A stretch of 64,000 bases of DNA from Robertmurraya korlensis (GTDB lineage Bacteria; Bacillota; Bacilli; Bacillales; Cytobacillaceae), in the NCBI RefSeq assembly GCF_023715225.1, contig NZ_JAMBNS010000010.1:124001-188000 (forward strand), given 5' to 3'. The notes under the pieces were generated by a model. The model saw only the letters and a list, made by a program, of their open reading frames with translations, searched no databases and was not told the DNA's origin. Shown piece after piece: positions 1-8,886 of this stretch; within the stretch, counting starts at the first letter, position 1, and each line of letters starts with the position of its first letter. The translations under genes and the position numbers were made by a program.

Positions 1-702
1 GATGTGCTGATAATGCCCGAGGGCAAACGGAACAAGCAATAGTCCGTAACCTTCTCCACCCACATCAAACAATGGCCACCATCCAAACGGCATCTGCTGG
101 AGGGCATCTCCAGGGATCAACAGAAGAAGCGGCAACATCCATACTCGTTTGAGTTCGTGCACGCCTACTCGTTGGCCGCGCTTGCTCGTCATGAGCTTTG
201 GCGAGGTCCCCTTCTTTCCATTTTTCAAAATAAGAGTGCCTTCTGCTATGACTAGTAGAGCTAGAAGGACCGTGATGGACGGATAGAGCTTGTCTTCTAG
301 ACTTCTGAAGAGCTCTGGAAAAAGCGGGATGCTCCAGTCTTTGCCCGCTGTGAAAAAAATGGCGAAGAAGGTGAGACCCACTGTGTATACCGATGATAGC
401 AGGCGTACACGAATGCTCAGGATGATCGTGATTGCTGCGATAAACAGGATGGCCGCTAGTGGAATGACCACTCCTGCGGTGATCATGATGATCGACAGTA
501 TGGATCCGAGCATTAGTCCGAGCGGTAGTAATTGACGAAGCTCATAATAAGCATTTTCGGCGCGAACGTGAAAATGACTTCGCTCCCTCTTTACTCGAGA
601 AACTCCTAAAAATGCCGCGAGTAGGAATGTGAAGTAGAACACTGGATGAATTAATAGTTTTGCGAATCCCCAAGCCATTTCTAATAGCCACTCTAGAACC
701 AA
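1..702 (-). CDS. minJ: MinJ-like membrane division/topology protein (partial, C-terminus outside window)
   Basis: The first 234 codons of a gene that runs off the left edge. The N-terminus carries several hydrophobic helices, interrupted by a short basic/charged stretch with VKRERSHFHVRAENAYYEL near residue 30. That pattern and its place beside ctpB match MinJ, the polytopic PDZ protein that bridges DivIVA and MinD at division sites. The PDZ domain expected at the C-terminus is outside the window. The start is uncertain: TTG at 702 and GTG at 711 both have purine-rich GGTGG or AAGG upstream and give an N-terminus of MinJ-like length, while the first ATG is at 678. It is read in the same direction as ctpB, but a terminator separates them. 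The gene swrA, which as I recall lies near minJ/ctpB in B. subtilis, is absent between the two. Identity is likely from family pattern plus synteny. Confidence 0.75.
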   Translation of the reverse strand, partial: MVLEWLLEMAWGFAKLLIHPVFYFTFLLAAFLGVSRVKRERSHFHVRAENAYYELRQLLPLGLMLGSILSIIMITAGVVIPLAAILFIAAITIILSIRVRLLSSVYTVGLTFFAIFFTAGKDWSIPLFPELFRSLEDKLYPSITVLLALLVIAEGTLILKNGKKGTSPKLMTSKRGQRVGVHELKRVWMLPLLLLIPGDALQQMPFGWWPLFDVGGEGYGLLLVPFALGHYQHI

Positions 703-848
703 TCTAGCCACCAACCTTATCAATCTATTTCCGAACTTTCCTATTAATCTTTATTTTACCAAATGAAAGGAGAATTCGATATTAGAAATATTTTGGATAA
801 TACTGGAGATGAGGTTTTTAGAGGAGAATCGGTCTTGGAATGTACAGA

Positions 849-880
849 AAATACCCCCTCACCTACCAGGCAAGGGGGCA
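849..880 (-). terminator. Rho-independent terminator of ctpB
   Basis: CCCCCT and AGGGGG arms (854-859 and 873-878), with an inner CCT/AGG pair, are followed on the minus strand by TATTTTC. It lies 10 bases past the ctpB stop codon. Confidence 0.75.
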
Positions 881-888
881 CTCTTCCA

Positions 889-2343
889 TTATTTCGCCAG
901 CAACCGGAGTCCAGTCTGCAACTGCGTGTCATTGCTATCCTTCTTCATTTCTTCAACCACCGCACTCTGGAGAGCACTGGCTGTTTTGCTGTCAATTTTC
1001 CCCGTCATCTCTAGATCGTGTTGACGTTGGAAAGCCATGACGGAGGTCTCGGTACGGTCGTTGAAATAGCCGTCCTCTCGACCCGGATCAAGTCCAAGTG
1101 CCTTCAGCATTTGCTGGGCATTTTTAATTTGCTCGTTGTTCATATCCTTCTCTAGCGCTTCGGTGATCTGAAGCGGATGCGTGTGATACAAGTCTGATTG
1201 GGCAATCTTCACATCAGGTTCAATCCCCTTTTTGTGAATCCAGTTTCCATCAGGAGTTAACCACTTAAACAGTGTGAGCTTAATATTGCTGCCATCCCCC
1301 ATCGGCACGGCTTGCTGAACGGTTCCTTTTCCGAACGTGGTCTCACCGATAAGTTGGAATCCTTCCGCTTCCTGCAAAGCACCAGCAAGAATTTCTGAAG
1401 CTGAGGCGCTACCTTTATCAATCAGTACCGCAACAGGATAGTCTTTGTCCTTCGTTAGGTTTGAAAAATAACGCATCTTTTCGCCATTTCGTTTCTCGAT
1501 CTGAACGAACGGCTTTTCCTTTGACACGAATTCTTTCAAGATTTCCTCTACACTCGATAAAAGTCCACCCGGATTGCCACGCACATCAATCAATAATCCG
1601 TCAATGCCCTTATCTTCAAGGGCCTTTAACTCCTTCTTAAACTCTTTAGCCGTTTCTTCTGAGAAAGAGGTGATCTCAAGATACCCGATTTCCTTCCCAT
1701 TCTGTTTTTTCACATCACTATGCACCGTGATCTGAGGAATCTCATCACGCTTAACATTGACAACAAGCGGCTTGGTTAGGCCACTACGAGCGATTTCCAA
1801 CTTCACCTTTGTTCCTTTTTTTCCACGGATTTTGAGGGTTGCTTCATATAGGTCCACCCCGTCCAAGCGTTCTCCATCCACCGATAGTATTTGGTCATTT
1901 GGACGCAAGCCCGCTTTTTCCGCTGGAGAATCTTTAAATGGAGACACGATGACAATTTTGCCATCGACTAAACCTACTTCTGCACCGATCCCTTCAAACG
2001 AGGATTCTAACGTGCTGCTAAATTGCTTGGCTGTCTCTTTATCCATGTACACCGAATACGGATCGTCAAGTGTGGTGAGCATGCCTTGAATCGCACCCTC
2101 AATAAGCTTTTCTTGATCCACACTTTCTACATAACTATTCAAAATTAATTCGTAGGCTTTTTCGACTTTGTCCAATTCTTCTAGATTAATAGTCTGAGGC
2201 GTTCCCTCGTCGTTGCTTTCGGTATGTAACTCTACCTTGGACTCCGCCGCTAATGCACCAGCAAAATGCAAATACCCATATGTTCCTCCAGCACCTGTTA
2301 GCAATGACCCCGTCATTAGCAAGGCGACCCATTTTCGTCTCAT
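889..2343 (-). CDS. ctpB: S41 carboxyl-terminal processing protease CtpB
   Basis: 484-residue exported serine peptidase. In order: signal/anchor helix (about 8-33), N-terminal helical cap, PDZ domain (about 105-185), S41 protease core, and a C-terminal PG_binding_1 peptidoglycan-binding domain (about 405-465, with the motif AFQRQHDLEMTGKID). The catalytic residues align as Ser314 in GSASASE, Lys339 in FGKG and Gln343. In B. subtilis CtpB is secreted into the intermembrane space of the developing spore and cleaves SpoIVFA, which helps release active SigK. Its presence suggests a spore former. The ATG start has a strong GAGGAGGA ribosome site 8 bases upstream. It is monocistronic here, with a terminator immediately downstream. 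Confidence 0.93.
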   Translation of the reverse strand: MRRKWVALLMTGSLLTGAGGTYGYLHFAGALAAESKVELHTESNDEGTPQTINLEELDKVEKAYELILNSYVESVDQEKLIEGAIQGMLTTLDDPYSVYMDKETAKQFSSTLESSFEGIGAEVGLVDGKIVIVSPFKDSPAEKAGLRPNDQILSVDGERLDGVDLYEATLKIRGKKGTKVKLEIARSGLTKPLVVNVKRDEIPQITVHSDVKKQNGKEIGYLEITSFSEETAKEFKKELKALEDKGIDGLLIDVRGNPGGLLSSVEEILKEFVSKEKPFVQIEKRNGEKMRYFSNLTKDKDYPVAVLIDKGSASASEILAGALQEAEGFQLIGETTFGKGTVQQAVPMGDGSNIKLTLFKWLTPDGNWIHKKGIEPDVKIAQSDLYHTHPLQITEALEKDMNNEQIKNAQQMLKALGLDPGREDGYFNDRTETSVMAFQRQHDLEMTGKIDSKTASALQSAVVEEMKKDSNDTQLQTGLRLLAK

Positions 2344-2471
2344 GAAAAAAATCCTCCTCTGAAGTAGCTTGCGTGTATGTATAGGGTGCTATCTCTCCTT
2401 CCGAGAGCTGGGATCACTTTGCGACAAAGGCTCACTCCAGAAGAAATAACCCCTATATTTTACTAGATTTA

Positions 2472-2497
2472 TACAAAAAACACCCCACAAAGGTGTG
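2472..2497 (-). terminator. Short terminator hairpin downstream of chemoreceptor gene
   Basis: ACACC/GGTGT arms (2480-2484 and 2492-2496) followed on the minus strand by a run of six to seven T. It is 50 bases past the stop of the chemoreceptor at 2546. The stem is only 5 bp, so this is moderate evidence. Confidence 0.5.
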
Positions 2498-2545
2498 AGA
2501 TGTCTTTGTATAATCACTATATGTGTGTGATGGACGAGTTATGAA

Positions 2546-4021
2546 TTATTTCCGGACAACGAGTGTGGCGAGCTGTTCGGTTAAGTTTTCTAATTCTTTG
2601 AATGACTCGACTACTTGGGTGATTTGGTGGGATTGCTCTTCAACGCTTGCTAGTACTTCTTCGACTGCCGCACTGGACTGCTCGGACACACTAGATAGCG
2701 ACGAAATTTCGTCGATCACTGCTTCTGAGTTTTTAGAGAAATGAACGAGACTTTTTTCCACTTCTTCTGCTTGCTGTAGTCCTTGCTTTGAAGAGGTGAG
2801 CATCGACTGGAACGTTTGGCTTGTTTGCTGGGTCATTTCTAATCCTTTTTCAACCGCAAGCTGGCCACCTTGTACTTGGCCCGTGACTTGCATCGTCTTT
2901 CTTTGGATTCCGTCTAGAATGGCTTCGATTTCATGGGTTGAAGCCTGAGAGGTTTCTGCCAGCTTACGAACTTCCCCTGCTACCACTGCAAAGCCTTTAC
3001 CTGCCTCCCCCGCACGCGCTGCTTCAATCGCTGCGTTTAATGCAAGTAAATTCGTTTGGTCGGTTACTTCTCTAATCTTTAAAACAATCGCCCCGATTTG
3101 CTGAGTTTGGTCGTTTAATTCTTTCATTAATTGACTGGTATTTTCGACCGATTCATATACATCCTTCATTTCCGTTTCAAGCGTGTGAATCTTTTCTGTG
3201 CCTACCTGAGATGTGTGCTCTGTTTCTAGCGAGATTTGGTGAAGCGTTTGGGCAGATGTGACGACCCTACGAATCATATCTCCTGACAATTGCATCGTCT
3301 CATTCATCCCGGTCACGGAGCTTGCTTGTGTCTCTATTCCTTTTGATATTTCGGAAAAAGCAGAGGTCAACTCAACAGAAATTTGATTGGTTTTCTCGAT
3401 ATTTCTTTTAAAAGAATGACTAAAGTTCTGCAGCACACCTACAGATTCCTTTACTTTTTCTAGCAACTCATCCACCTGATCTTTTCCTTGCTTTAACTGT
3501 ACTCCGTCATCTTCCATCATTTGAGTTAGCTTTGAAGTGAGTCGTGCCTGAGTGAGGAACATCATTAGCGTCACAATATTAATGACATTCAGTGAGATTA
3601 AGATCGAAACGTCCGCTCCGTAAAACATTTGCTCATTAAATTTAAAAAAGAAATAATTGCTCAGAGCTAATCCGATCACTCCCGTAATAGCCATAGATCC
3701 TACTTGGTTATAAATCATAACAACCGCTAAAGCAAAATAGATCATTAAATAACTTGATAGCTTCGGAGAACTTGAGACCATAAAGAAAATAAGAATCGCG
3801 ATCCCAACAGCCACTATGTAATGAATATGTAGCGTAAATTTTTTCGTTACAGTTAATGTCGTAATTATCGCAACAAGTATAAATCCAACAATCGCAAACG
3901 TAAGAATTCCCTGTGTGCTAACGTTTGCAGCAAAGTTACTAGCAAGACCTAAGGCGAAGCAAATCCATAGTAAAATCGTAACTAGCTTGTTTCTATCCTG
4001 CATGTACTGAATTCTGTCCAT
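2546..4021 (-). CDS. Methyl-accepting chemotaxis protein with polytopic N-terminus
   Basis: 491 residues. The first 175 or so residues form about six transmembrane helices with very short loops, so there is no large extracellular sensor domain. A coiled linker and the cytoplasmic MCP signalling domain follow, with the hairpin-tip core [19 protein letters not shown] around residue 330. No HAMP domain is evident between the last helix and the coiled coil. Such receptors may sense a membrane-associated or energy-related cue; the ligand cannot be told. One residue in the usually invariant VVADEVRKL block reads Gly instead of Asp (VVAGEVRKL). The gene follows the HD-GYP gene by 18 bases and shares its direction, so the two are probably one operon, coupling a chemotaxis-type receptor to c-di-GMP breakdown. 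Confidence 0.9.
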   Translation of the reverse strand: MDRIQYMQDRNKLVTILLWICFALGLASNFAANVSTQGILTFAIVGFILVAIITTLTVTKKFTLHIHYIVAVGIAILIFFMVSSSPKLSSYLMIYFALAVVMIYNQVGSMAITGVIGLALSNYFFFKFNEQMFYGADVSILISLNVINIVTLMMFLTQARLTSKLTQMMEDDGVQLKQGKDQVDELLEKVKESVGVLQNFSHSFKRNIEKTNQISVELTSAFSEISKGIETQASSVTGMNETMQLSGDMIRRVVTSAQTLHQISLETEHTSQVGTEKIHTLETEMKDVYESVENTSQLMKELNDQTQQIGAIVLKIREVTDQTNLLALNAAIEAARAGEAGKGFAVVAGEVRKLAETSQASTHEIEAILDGIQRKTMQVTGQVQGGQLAVEKGLEMTQQTSQTFQSMLTSSKQGLQQAEEVEKSLVHFSKNSEAVIDEISSLSSVSEQSSAAVEEVLASVEEQSHQITQVVESFKELENLTEQLATLVVRK

Positions 4022-4039
4022 ATCATTTTCCCCCCATAG

Positions 4040-5104
4040 TTAATATGAAACAACATCCTGTAATGAACGAGTGACGTCATAGCGTAAATCCACATAATGA
4101 TTATTCCCAAGATACACAAGTGGACAATGTGGCATATCCTCATAGACCGTAATGATTGTCCCTTGCTCCCCTGTATTTAACACGACTTTTTTCCCAATAA
4201 ACTGATCCATTAGGTATTTGGTAAAAGGTATCGTAATTGTAGGGTTGAACTTTCCCTTTTCTGTTTCCTCCATTAAAATCATGACAGCAACAATCGGTGA
4301 CTGCTCCCCCTTATAAGGACGGACAGCTGTGATGGCGTCATACGTATCAGCAACTGAGATGATTTGGGCATGCAAAGGGATCACATCCTCTCGAACACCA
4401 TAAGGATAACCAGATCCGTCTAATCTTTCATGATGCATAAGCGTTCCCATAATCACCTTTGAGCGAATTTCACCCATACTTTTTAAAATCTGTACCCCTT
4501 CAACCGTATGGTTTCGGATCAGCTCCCATTCTTCTGGATTTAGTTTTCCCTTCTTTTTTAAAACCGAAAGTGGGATGGCTAGCTTTCCGATATCATGCAG
4601 TATCCCAGTTTCGCCAAGAAGGAGGATTTCTGCTTTATCCATCGCTAATAGCTTTCCGATAATTGAAGAGATGACGGCTACATTTAAGGAATGAACATAG
4701 GTGAATTCATCATCTTTCCTAAGGAGCTTAAGTAACTCAAAATGCTCATCTTCCGCTACAATCGTATTCAGCATGGGTGTGTACATATGCTCGAGCTTTT
4801 GTAGCGGCTGTTTGGAAGCGTTACCATTAATTGTTGCTTCCAAATCTTCGAAAATCGTTTTTAACTGCCCAAGAGATTCCTTGTAATTCTGTTCTAGTTT
4901 TTCAACACTAATAGACGGTTGGTTAATTGAACAAGTTTCCAATCGTAAATTGTCCTGATTCATGTGACTTTGTAAAACAAAGATATGTCTTTCATTTAAT
5001 ACCGTACCTTTTCGTAGTAGCGGAATGGATTTGTTCTTTGCATATACATCTTCCGCTAGCACCGATCCTACTAATTGTAAGGAAAGACTCCCCTCTGTTA
5101 ACAT
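4040..5104 (-). CDS. HD-GYP domain cyclic di-GMP phosphodiesterase
   Basis: 354 residues, no membrane segment. After an N-terminal region of about 120 residues of the kind seen before HD-GYP domains comes the HD-GYP domain (about 130-320). The metal and signature residues are intact: His170-Asp171 in LHDIGKL, HHERLDGSGYP at 224-234, and VADTYDAIT around 251. Intact HD-GYP proteins hydrolyse c-di-GMP to GMP. A short C-terminal extension has no recognised fold. The start ATG follows GGGGTG. It is the first gene of an operon with the chemoreceptor and is separated from the PilZ glycosyltransferase by a bidirectional terminator. With two c-di-GMP riboswitches and a PilZ synthase in the window, it probably drains the pool these respond to. 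Activity is inferred from motifs only. Confidence 0.9.
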   Translation of the reverse strand: MLTEGSLSLQLVGSVLAEDVYAKNKSIPLLRKGTVLNERHIFVLQSHMNQDNLRLETCSINQPSISVEKLEQNYKESLGQLKTIFEDLEATINGNASKQPLQKLEHMYTPMLNTIVAEDEHFELLKLLRKDDEFTYVHSLNVAVISSIIGKLLAMDKAEILLLGETGILHDIGKLAIPLSVLKKKGKLNPEEWELIRNHTVEGVQILKSMGEIRSKVIMGTLMHHERLDGSGYPYGVREDVIPLHAQIISVADTYDAITAVRPYKGEQSPIVAVMILMEETEKGKFNPTITIPFTKYLMDQFIGKKVVLNTGEQGTIITVYEDMPHCPLVYLGNNHYVDLRYDVTRSLQDVVSY

Positions 5105-5146
5105 TTCAACACCCCTGTAGTCCGAATTACCTGTGCAATTATTACT

Positions 5147-5181
5147 ATTATAATGCCAAATATTAGTTTTGAGTATAGGAA
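5147..5181 (-). promoter_or_regulatory. Candidate SigA promoter of HD-GYP/MCP operon
   Basis: TATAAT on the minus strand (complement at 5147-5152), about 45 bases upstream of the HD-GYP start codon. The -35 region 17 bases further up (TACTCA) is poor. No SigD-type CCGATA motif is present. Confidence 0.35.
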
Positions 5182-5270
5182 TAGAGGAGGATTTATTTCG
5201 TAATGCTCAAAATATTTCTACAAATTTCTACATTAAGATTTTAGAAAAGGATATGATGTTCCAAAACATA

Positions 5271-5320
5271 AAAAAAACCAAAGGGAGCATGCATATCATG
5301 TCATATCCTTTGGTTTTTTT
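5271..5320. terminator. Bidirectional terminator between glycosyltransferase and HD-GYP gene
   Basis: Perfect 12-bp arms AAAAACCAAAGG (5273-5284) and CCTTTGGTTTTT (5307-5318), with A/T runs on both sides. It serves the glycosyltransferase, whose stop codon is at 5345, on the minus strand. Confidence 0.85.
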
Positions 5321-5344
5321 ATTCTGTTATTATATAAGCGCTTT

Positions 5345-7582
5345 TTAACTACTTCTTAAATAATGATTTTCTATTTGGTGAACGAATTTCACCCCGACTG
5401 TCAAGAGCTTCCCGCTTTTATATGTTTGAATAATCTTTCCTGTTACATTTAGCTGTAAATTAGGTATATTTATTACCAAATCATTATTATAAGGAATTTC
5501 CTTCATGTTCTTAAGTACCAATTTACAGCCATTCATGCTAAGATCGATAATTTCTCCTTCACAATAAGGGATGTCTTTTGATAAGACTACACCTTTATTA
5601 TAATTTGTAGTAGCTGCGGTTTCTTCCATTACTTCTTTACCAACTGAGTAGATTTTACAATCGAGTTTTACGTTGACTCTTGGTGATGTTCTTTTTCTTT
5701 CCATAGGTTTTATTCGATATGATCTAATATACTTAACAATTACACTGAAAAAACCTGTTTTTTTATCATATTGAAATTCCTCTTCATGAGTTTCAACGCC
5801 ATAAATCTCGAGCACCCATTTTTGCATCTGTTCTAATGATGTCTCGTTAAACTGGAAACTTGCTCTAAAACGATTAAGTATTTTATCATAATCATAATAA
5901 ACTAATTTAGCCTTAAATTTATGTCTCTCATTGCCGTAAATAATCAATTCAACTTCTGAATTAAGATTCTCTAAACTTTCAAATCCAATACTACAACCAT
6001 TATCTGATATATCAATGGATTTTGCTTTAATTTGGCTCAAACCTGATTTTACGTTGACATTATATTCTCGTTTAAAACGCTCGGAAGTCCTATAACGAGG
6101 GCGTTCATATGCAATCATTAAAGAACTCAGTAACATAATTAAGTTGAAAATTGACCAAAATAAATTAATTAATAGTCCAGATGTATTTTCTGATGAATTA
6201 TATAAATCCCAACCACCTTTTATGGTTGCTAACACTGATAATATAGTTAGGATTAACACCGGTTTTATAAGACCTATACTTAATGATGCTTTATTGGACT
6301 GTACACCTTTTGGGGTAACATTAAACTTAATTGGTTTCTTTAAGAATGTTTCAACAAGAGCTCCCCATGCTAAAGAGGGTGCCATTAGAGTTTCATGGAG
6401 ATTATTCCAAAAGAATGACTGTTTCTTGTTGCTTATTAAGCTACTAGTCAAGTTTGTTAGCAGAAAGTAGGGCAACCAAAACGCTAGTATACCTTCTAAG
6501 GATGCATTTAAAAAGGGGACTCCTAGTAATAAATAGATGATAGGGGCAAGCATAAATACCATTTTAAAAACACCAAAATACCAATAAACTGCAGAACTTG
6601 TATACAGTATGCGTTGCATAATAGATAATCCTTTAATTGATAAAGGATTCCATATCCTCATAGTTTGAATAGTTCCTCTCGCCCACCTGACCCGCTGTTT
6701 AATAAGGTCAGATAATGATTCAGAAGCTAAACCTTGAGCTAGTACTTCACTGTAAGCAATTGTCCTATAGCCTTTTGCCTGCATCAACATACCTGTTGCC
6801 ATATCTTCTGTAATCGTTCCAGTAGCAAACCCACCAATTGCCTCCAAAGCTTTTCGATTAAAAATAGTATTACTCCCTACATATATAGCTGCGTTATACC
6901 GGTCTCTACCCGATTGTATTTCTTGCATAAACATATCTTGCTCATTTGGAATTTTTTTACTTTGATAACTGTTATACTGAAATAAATCCTCATTATAGAA
7001 TGACTGAGGAGTTTGTATAAAGCCCACATTTACATCTGTAAAGAAACCTACCGTTTTTTGAAGAAACGTTGGTTTTGGAAGCATATCAGCATCCAATGTG
7101 ACAATTAGCTCACCTTTTGTTTTTTTCAACGCATTGTTTAAATTTCCAGCCTTGGCATGACTATTGTCCGTACGATCCAAATAATTAATGCCAAGGTGAC
7201 TAGCTAATCTCTGTACTTCCTTTCTCCGGCCATCATCACATAACCAAATTTCTACTCTGTTCTCATCATATATGACATTTTTACACGCTAGTATTGTTCT
7301 CTGTAAAATATCTGTTGACTCATTATAAGTTGCAATTAGTATATCTACAGTTGGTAAATCCTTAGGAAGTTCAGGAACTTTATACTTAACTGGTTTATAC
7401 AAGATAATATAGTAAATCGTATTTTGTATAATTTGAACTAACTCTACTAAAAATAAAATAATACCAGCAAAATAAGCAAAACCACTTGGAATAGTATATA
7501 CAACTCTCCAACTTAAATAAGTCCACATGGCTATAAGTGACAAAAAAATACAAGTTTTCCTTAAAACATTCTTTATAGTCAT
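5345..7582 (-). CDS. BcsA-like processive glycosyltransferase (GT2) with two C-terminal PilZ domains
   Basis: 745-residue membrane polysaccharide synthase. Two N-terminal helices (about 11-62) precede a GT2 catalytic domain with the full processive motif set: DDG at 116-118, DAD at 164-166, TED at 258-260 and QRVRW at 296-300. Membrane helices follow (about 325-490). The C-terminus holds two PilZ-type modules, each with both c-di-GMP-binding signatures: R498-xxx-R502 with DISDNG at 524-529, and R631-xxx-R635 with DLSMNG at 680-685. Known BcsA proteins have one PilZ domain, which opens the active site when c-di-GMP binds. A tandem pair is unusual. No bcsB, bcsZ or crdS-type partners are adjacent. 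The divergent neighbour is a secreted GH26 glycosidase under a c-di-GMP riboswitch, so the product may be a beta-mannan or mixed-linkage beta-glucan; that is inference. Confidence 0.9.
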   Translation of the reverse strand: MTIKNVLRKTCIFLSLIAMWTYLSWRVVYTIPSGFAYFAGIILFLVELVQIIQNTIYYIILYKPVKYKVPELPKDLPTVDILIATYNESTDILQRTILACKNVIYDENRVEIWLCDDGRRKEVQRLASHLGINYLDRTDNSHAKAGNLNNALKKTKGELIVTLDADMLPKPTFLQKTVGFFTDVNVGFIQTPQSFYNEDLFQYNSYQSKKIPNEQDMFMQEIQSGRDRYNAAIYVGSNTIFNRKALEAIGGFATGTITEDMATGMLMQAKGYRTIAYSEVLAQGLASESLSDLIKQRVRWARGTIQTMRIWNPLSIKGLSIMQRILYTSSAVYWYFGVFKMVFMLAPIIYLLLGVPFLNASLEGILAFWLPYFLLTNLTSSLISNKKQSFFWNNLHETLMAPSLAWGALVETFLKKPIKFNVTPKGVQSNKASLSIGLIKPVLILTILSVLATIKGGWDLYNSSENTSGLLINLFWSIFNLIMLLSSLMIAYERPRYRTSERFKREYNVNVKSGLSQIKAKSIDISDNGCSIGFESLENLNSEVELIIYGNERHKFKAKLVYYDYDKILNRFRASFQFNETSLEQMQKWVLEIYGVETHEEEFQYDKKTGFFSVIVKYIRSYRIKPMERKRTSPRVNVKLDCKIYSVGKEVMEETAATTNYNKGVVLSKDIPYCEGEIIDLSMNGCKLVLKNMKEIPYNNDLVINIPNLQLNVTGKIIQTYKSGKLLTVGVKFVHQIENHYLRSS

Positions 7583-7604
7583 ACTAATTTCCTTTCTAGG
7601 GCTC

Positions 7605-7624
7605 TTTTTAACTATAGTTAAAAA
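7605..7624. promoter_or_regulatory. Perfect 20-bp palindrome in glycosyltransferase leader
   Basis: TTTTTAACTATAGTTAAAAA lies 23 bases upstream of the glycosyltransferase start codon, between a TATAAT-like box (about 7638) and the ribosome site. It could be an operator for a dimeric repressor or simply an AT-rich hairpin. No candidate regulator gene is adjacent. Confidence 0.4.
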
Positions 7625-7697
7625 ATATAATATCTAGTATTATAATAGGAATTTATGACTATATCTATACTTTTTAAGAATATATCTCTAGTACATA

Positions 7698-7726
7698 TTT
7701 ACTTTTAAATTTATTGTATATATAAT
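7698..7726 (+). promoter_or_regulatory. SigA-type promoter for riboswitch-GH26 unit
   Basis: TTTACT (7698-7703), a 17-base spacer, then TATAAT (7721-7726). The predicted transcript start falls a few bases before the riboswitch, a fitting position. Confidence 0.6.
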
Positions 7727-7737
7727 TTTAAAAAACA

Positions 7738-7818
7738 GAAAAGGCAAACCATGAGAAATTATGGGACGCAAAGCTAGAGGGGCTTCCTTTATTGCTAAAG
7801 AAGCTAGCCAGTTGCCGA
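7738..7818 (+). ncRNA. Cyclic di-GMP-I (GEMM-I) riboswitch upstream of GH26 gene
   Basis: The conserved aptamer elements appear in order: AAGGCAAACC, a P2 hairpin of six pairs capped by GAAA (7749-7764), the invariant block GACGCAAAGC (about 7765-7774), a P3 stem (GGGGCTTC with GAAGCTAGCC), and the closing strand GTTGCC (7811-7816) that pairs with GGCAA. This arrangement matches the Vc2/GEMM-I consensus. A terminator hairpin follows before the GH26 gene, so control is probably at transcription termination. Whether ligand turns the gene on or off cannot be decided by eye. A short CGTC/GACG pairing (7826-7829 with 7841-7844) could act as an anti-terminator because it would occupy the terminator's 5' arm. 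Confidence 0.93.
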
Positions 7819-7837
7819 TAAGATACGTCATGTGAAC

Positions 7838-7871
7838 CAAGACGCTACTTTTCGGGTAGGGTCTTTTTTAT
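7838..7871 (+). terminator. Riboswitch-controlled terminator before GH26 gene
   Basis: Arms AGACGCTAC (7840-7848) and GTAGGGTCT (7856-7864) with one mismatch, followed by TTTTTT. It lies between the aptamer and the GH26 ribosome site, the standard place for an expression platform. Confidence 0.85.
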
Positions 7872-7897
7872 TTCACCAAAGAGGGAGATAGGTTTAT

Positions 7898-8827
7898 ATG
7901 AAAATCAGTATTAATTTAATCACATTTTTACTAATTCTTGTCTTACCATTTTCATTTGTAAGTACTGCCTTCGCAAATGAAATTCAAACTGGGGCTTGGT
8001 TAGGAGAGTGGCCTTCTGTTACTAAAAAAAATATAGAATCATTTGATTCGCTAACAAATACTAATCACAAATATGTCCATACTTTTGTAAATTCAAATCA
8101 AAACCTTACCCAATGGCAAGGATTTCTAGATTATGTAGATAGTACAGGAAAGATAAATATCTTAACATTAGAGCTTAAAAATAAAAATGGGGTTGAGTAT
8201 ACTACTGCAGACATTAATAAAGGGACACTTGACAAACAACTTGCTCTAATAGCAACCCAGTTAAAATCATGGAAAAACGGTAAAGAAGTCTGGATACAAA
8301 TGATGCATGAAGTAAATGGAAATTGGTATGGTTGGAGTGTAGGTAAAAATAAAGTCAATACAAATCAATCCTATATAAATGCTTACCAACGTATAGTAAC
8401 AATTTTTAGACAAGCTGGAGCAACAAATATTAAGTTTTTGTATAACGTTAATGCTGAAAATGTTGGCCCAAACACATCCTTTATGGGTGCTTATCCAGGA
8501 GATACTTACGTAGATTATGTGTCTATGAACGGTTATAACTGGGGCAATACAAGATTAGGTAGTTCATGGATGTCCTTTCGATCTATATTTGATAAACCCT
8601 ACTCTGAACTAACAAAGTTCTCTAGTCGGCCGGTAATTATAACTGAGTTTTCATCTGCGGAAAGTGGTGGAAATAAAGCGAATTGGATACTAGATGCATC
8701 TCAACAGATAAAGTCAGGTGCTTACCCTAGATTAGAAGCTGCAATTTGGTTTAATGAGAACAAAGAAACGGATTGGAGAGTAAATTCATCTGTATCTTCT
8801 TTAAACGCATATACATTGTTCAGATAA
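7898..8827 (+). CDS. Secreted glycoside hydrolase family 26 enzyme (beta-mannanase-like)
   Basis: 309 residues with a Sec signal peptide (about 1-26, cleavage after AFA). The mature protein is a single GH26-type (beta/alpha)8 catalytic domain. The acid/base is Glu138 in MMHEVNGNWYGW and the nucleophile is Glu250 in IITEFSSAES. GH26 enzymes are mostly endo-beta-1,4-mannanases, with some mixed-linkage beta-glucanases. There is no carbohydrate-binding module, S-layer domain or sorting signal, so it should be released or loosely held. It is the only plus-strand gene in this block, behind a c-di-GMP-I riboswitch and divergent from the PilZ glycosyltransferase. By analogy with BcsZ/PssZ-type hydrolases it may trim or release that synthase's polymer; this role is inferred. 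RBS GGGAG precedes the ATG. Confidence 0.88.
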   Translation: MKISINLITFLLILVLPFSFVSTAFANEIQTGAWLGEWPSVTKKNIESFDSLTNTNHKYVHTFVNSNQNLTQWQGFLDYVDSTGKINILTLELKNKNGVEYTTADINKGTLDKQLALIATQLKSWKNGKEVWIQMMHEVNGNWYGWSVGKNKVNTNQSYINAYQRIVTIFRQAGATNIKFLYNVNAENVGPNTSFMGAYPGDTYVDYVSMNGYNWGNTRLGSSWMSFRSIFDKPYSELTKFSSRPVIITEFSSAESGGNKANWILDASQQIKSGAYPRLEAAIWFNENKETDWRVNSSVSSLNAYTLFR

Positions 8828-8886
8828 TATTTATTAAAAGTAAAACATTAATAAAAGGTAAACTAATTAAATAAATAGGAAAATTG

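Noticed and set aside
290-535. Plus-strand open frame near the left edge
   Set aside because: Antisense to minJ, low-complexity translation rich in Met/Ile.
889-2343. swrA between minJ and ctpB, as expected from B. subtilis
   Set aside because: The 186-base gap holds only a terminator and leader sequence; no coding frame for SwrA.
7743-7820. Riboswitch region as another class (for example cobalamin or purine)
   Set aside because: The GACGCAAAGC block, the GAAA-capped P2 and the closing GTTGCC fit only the GEMM-I pattern.
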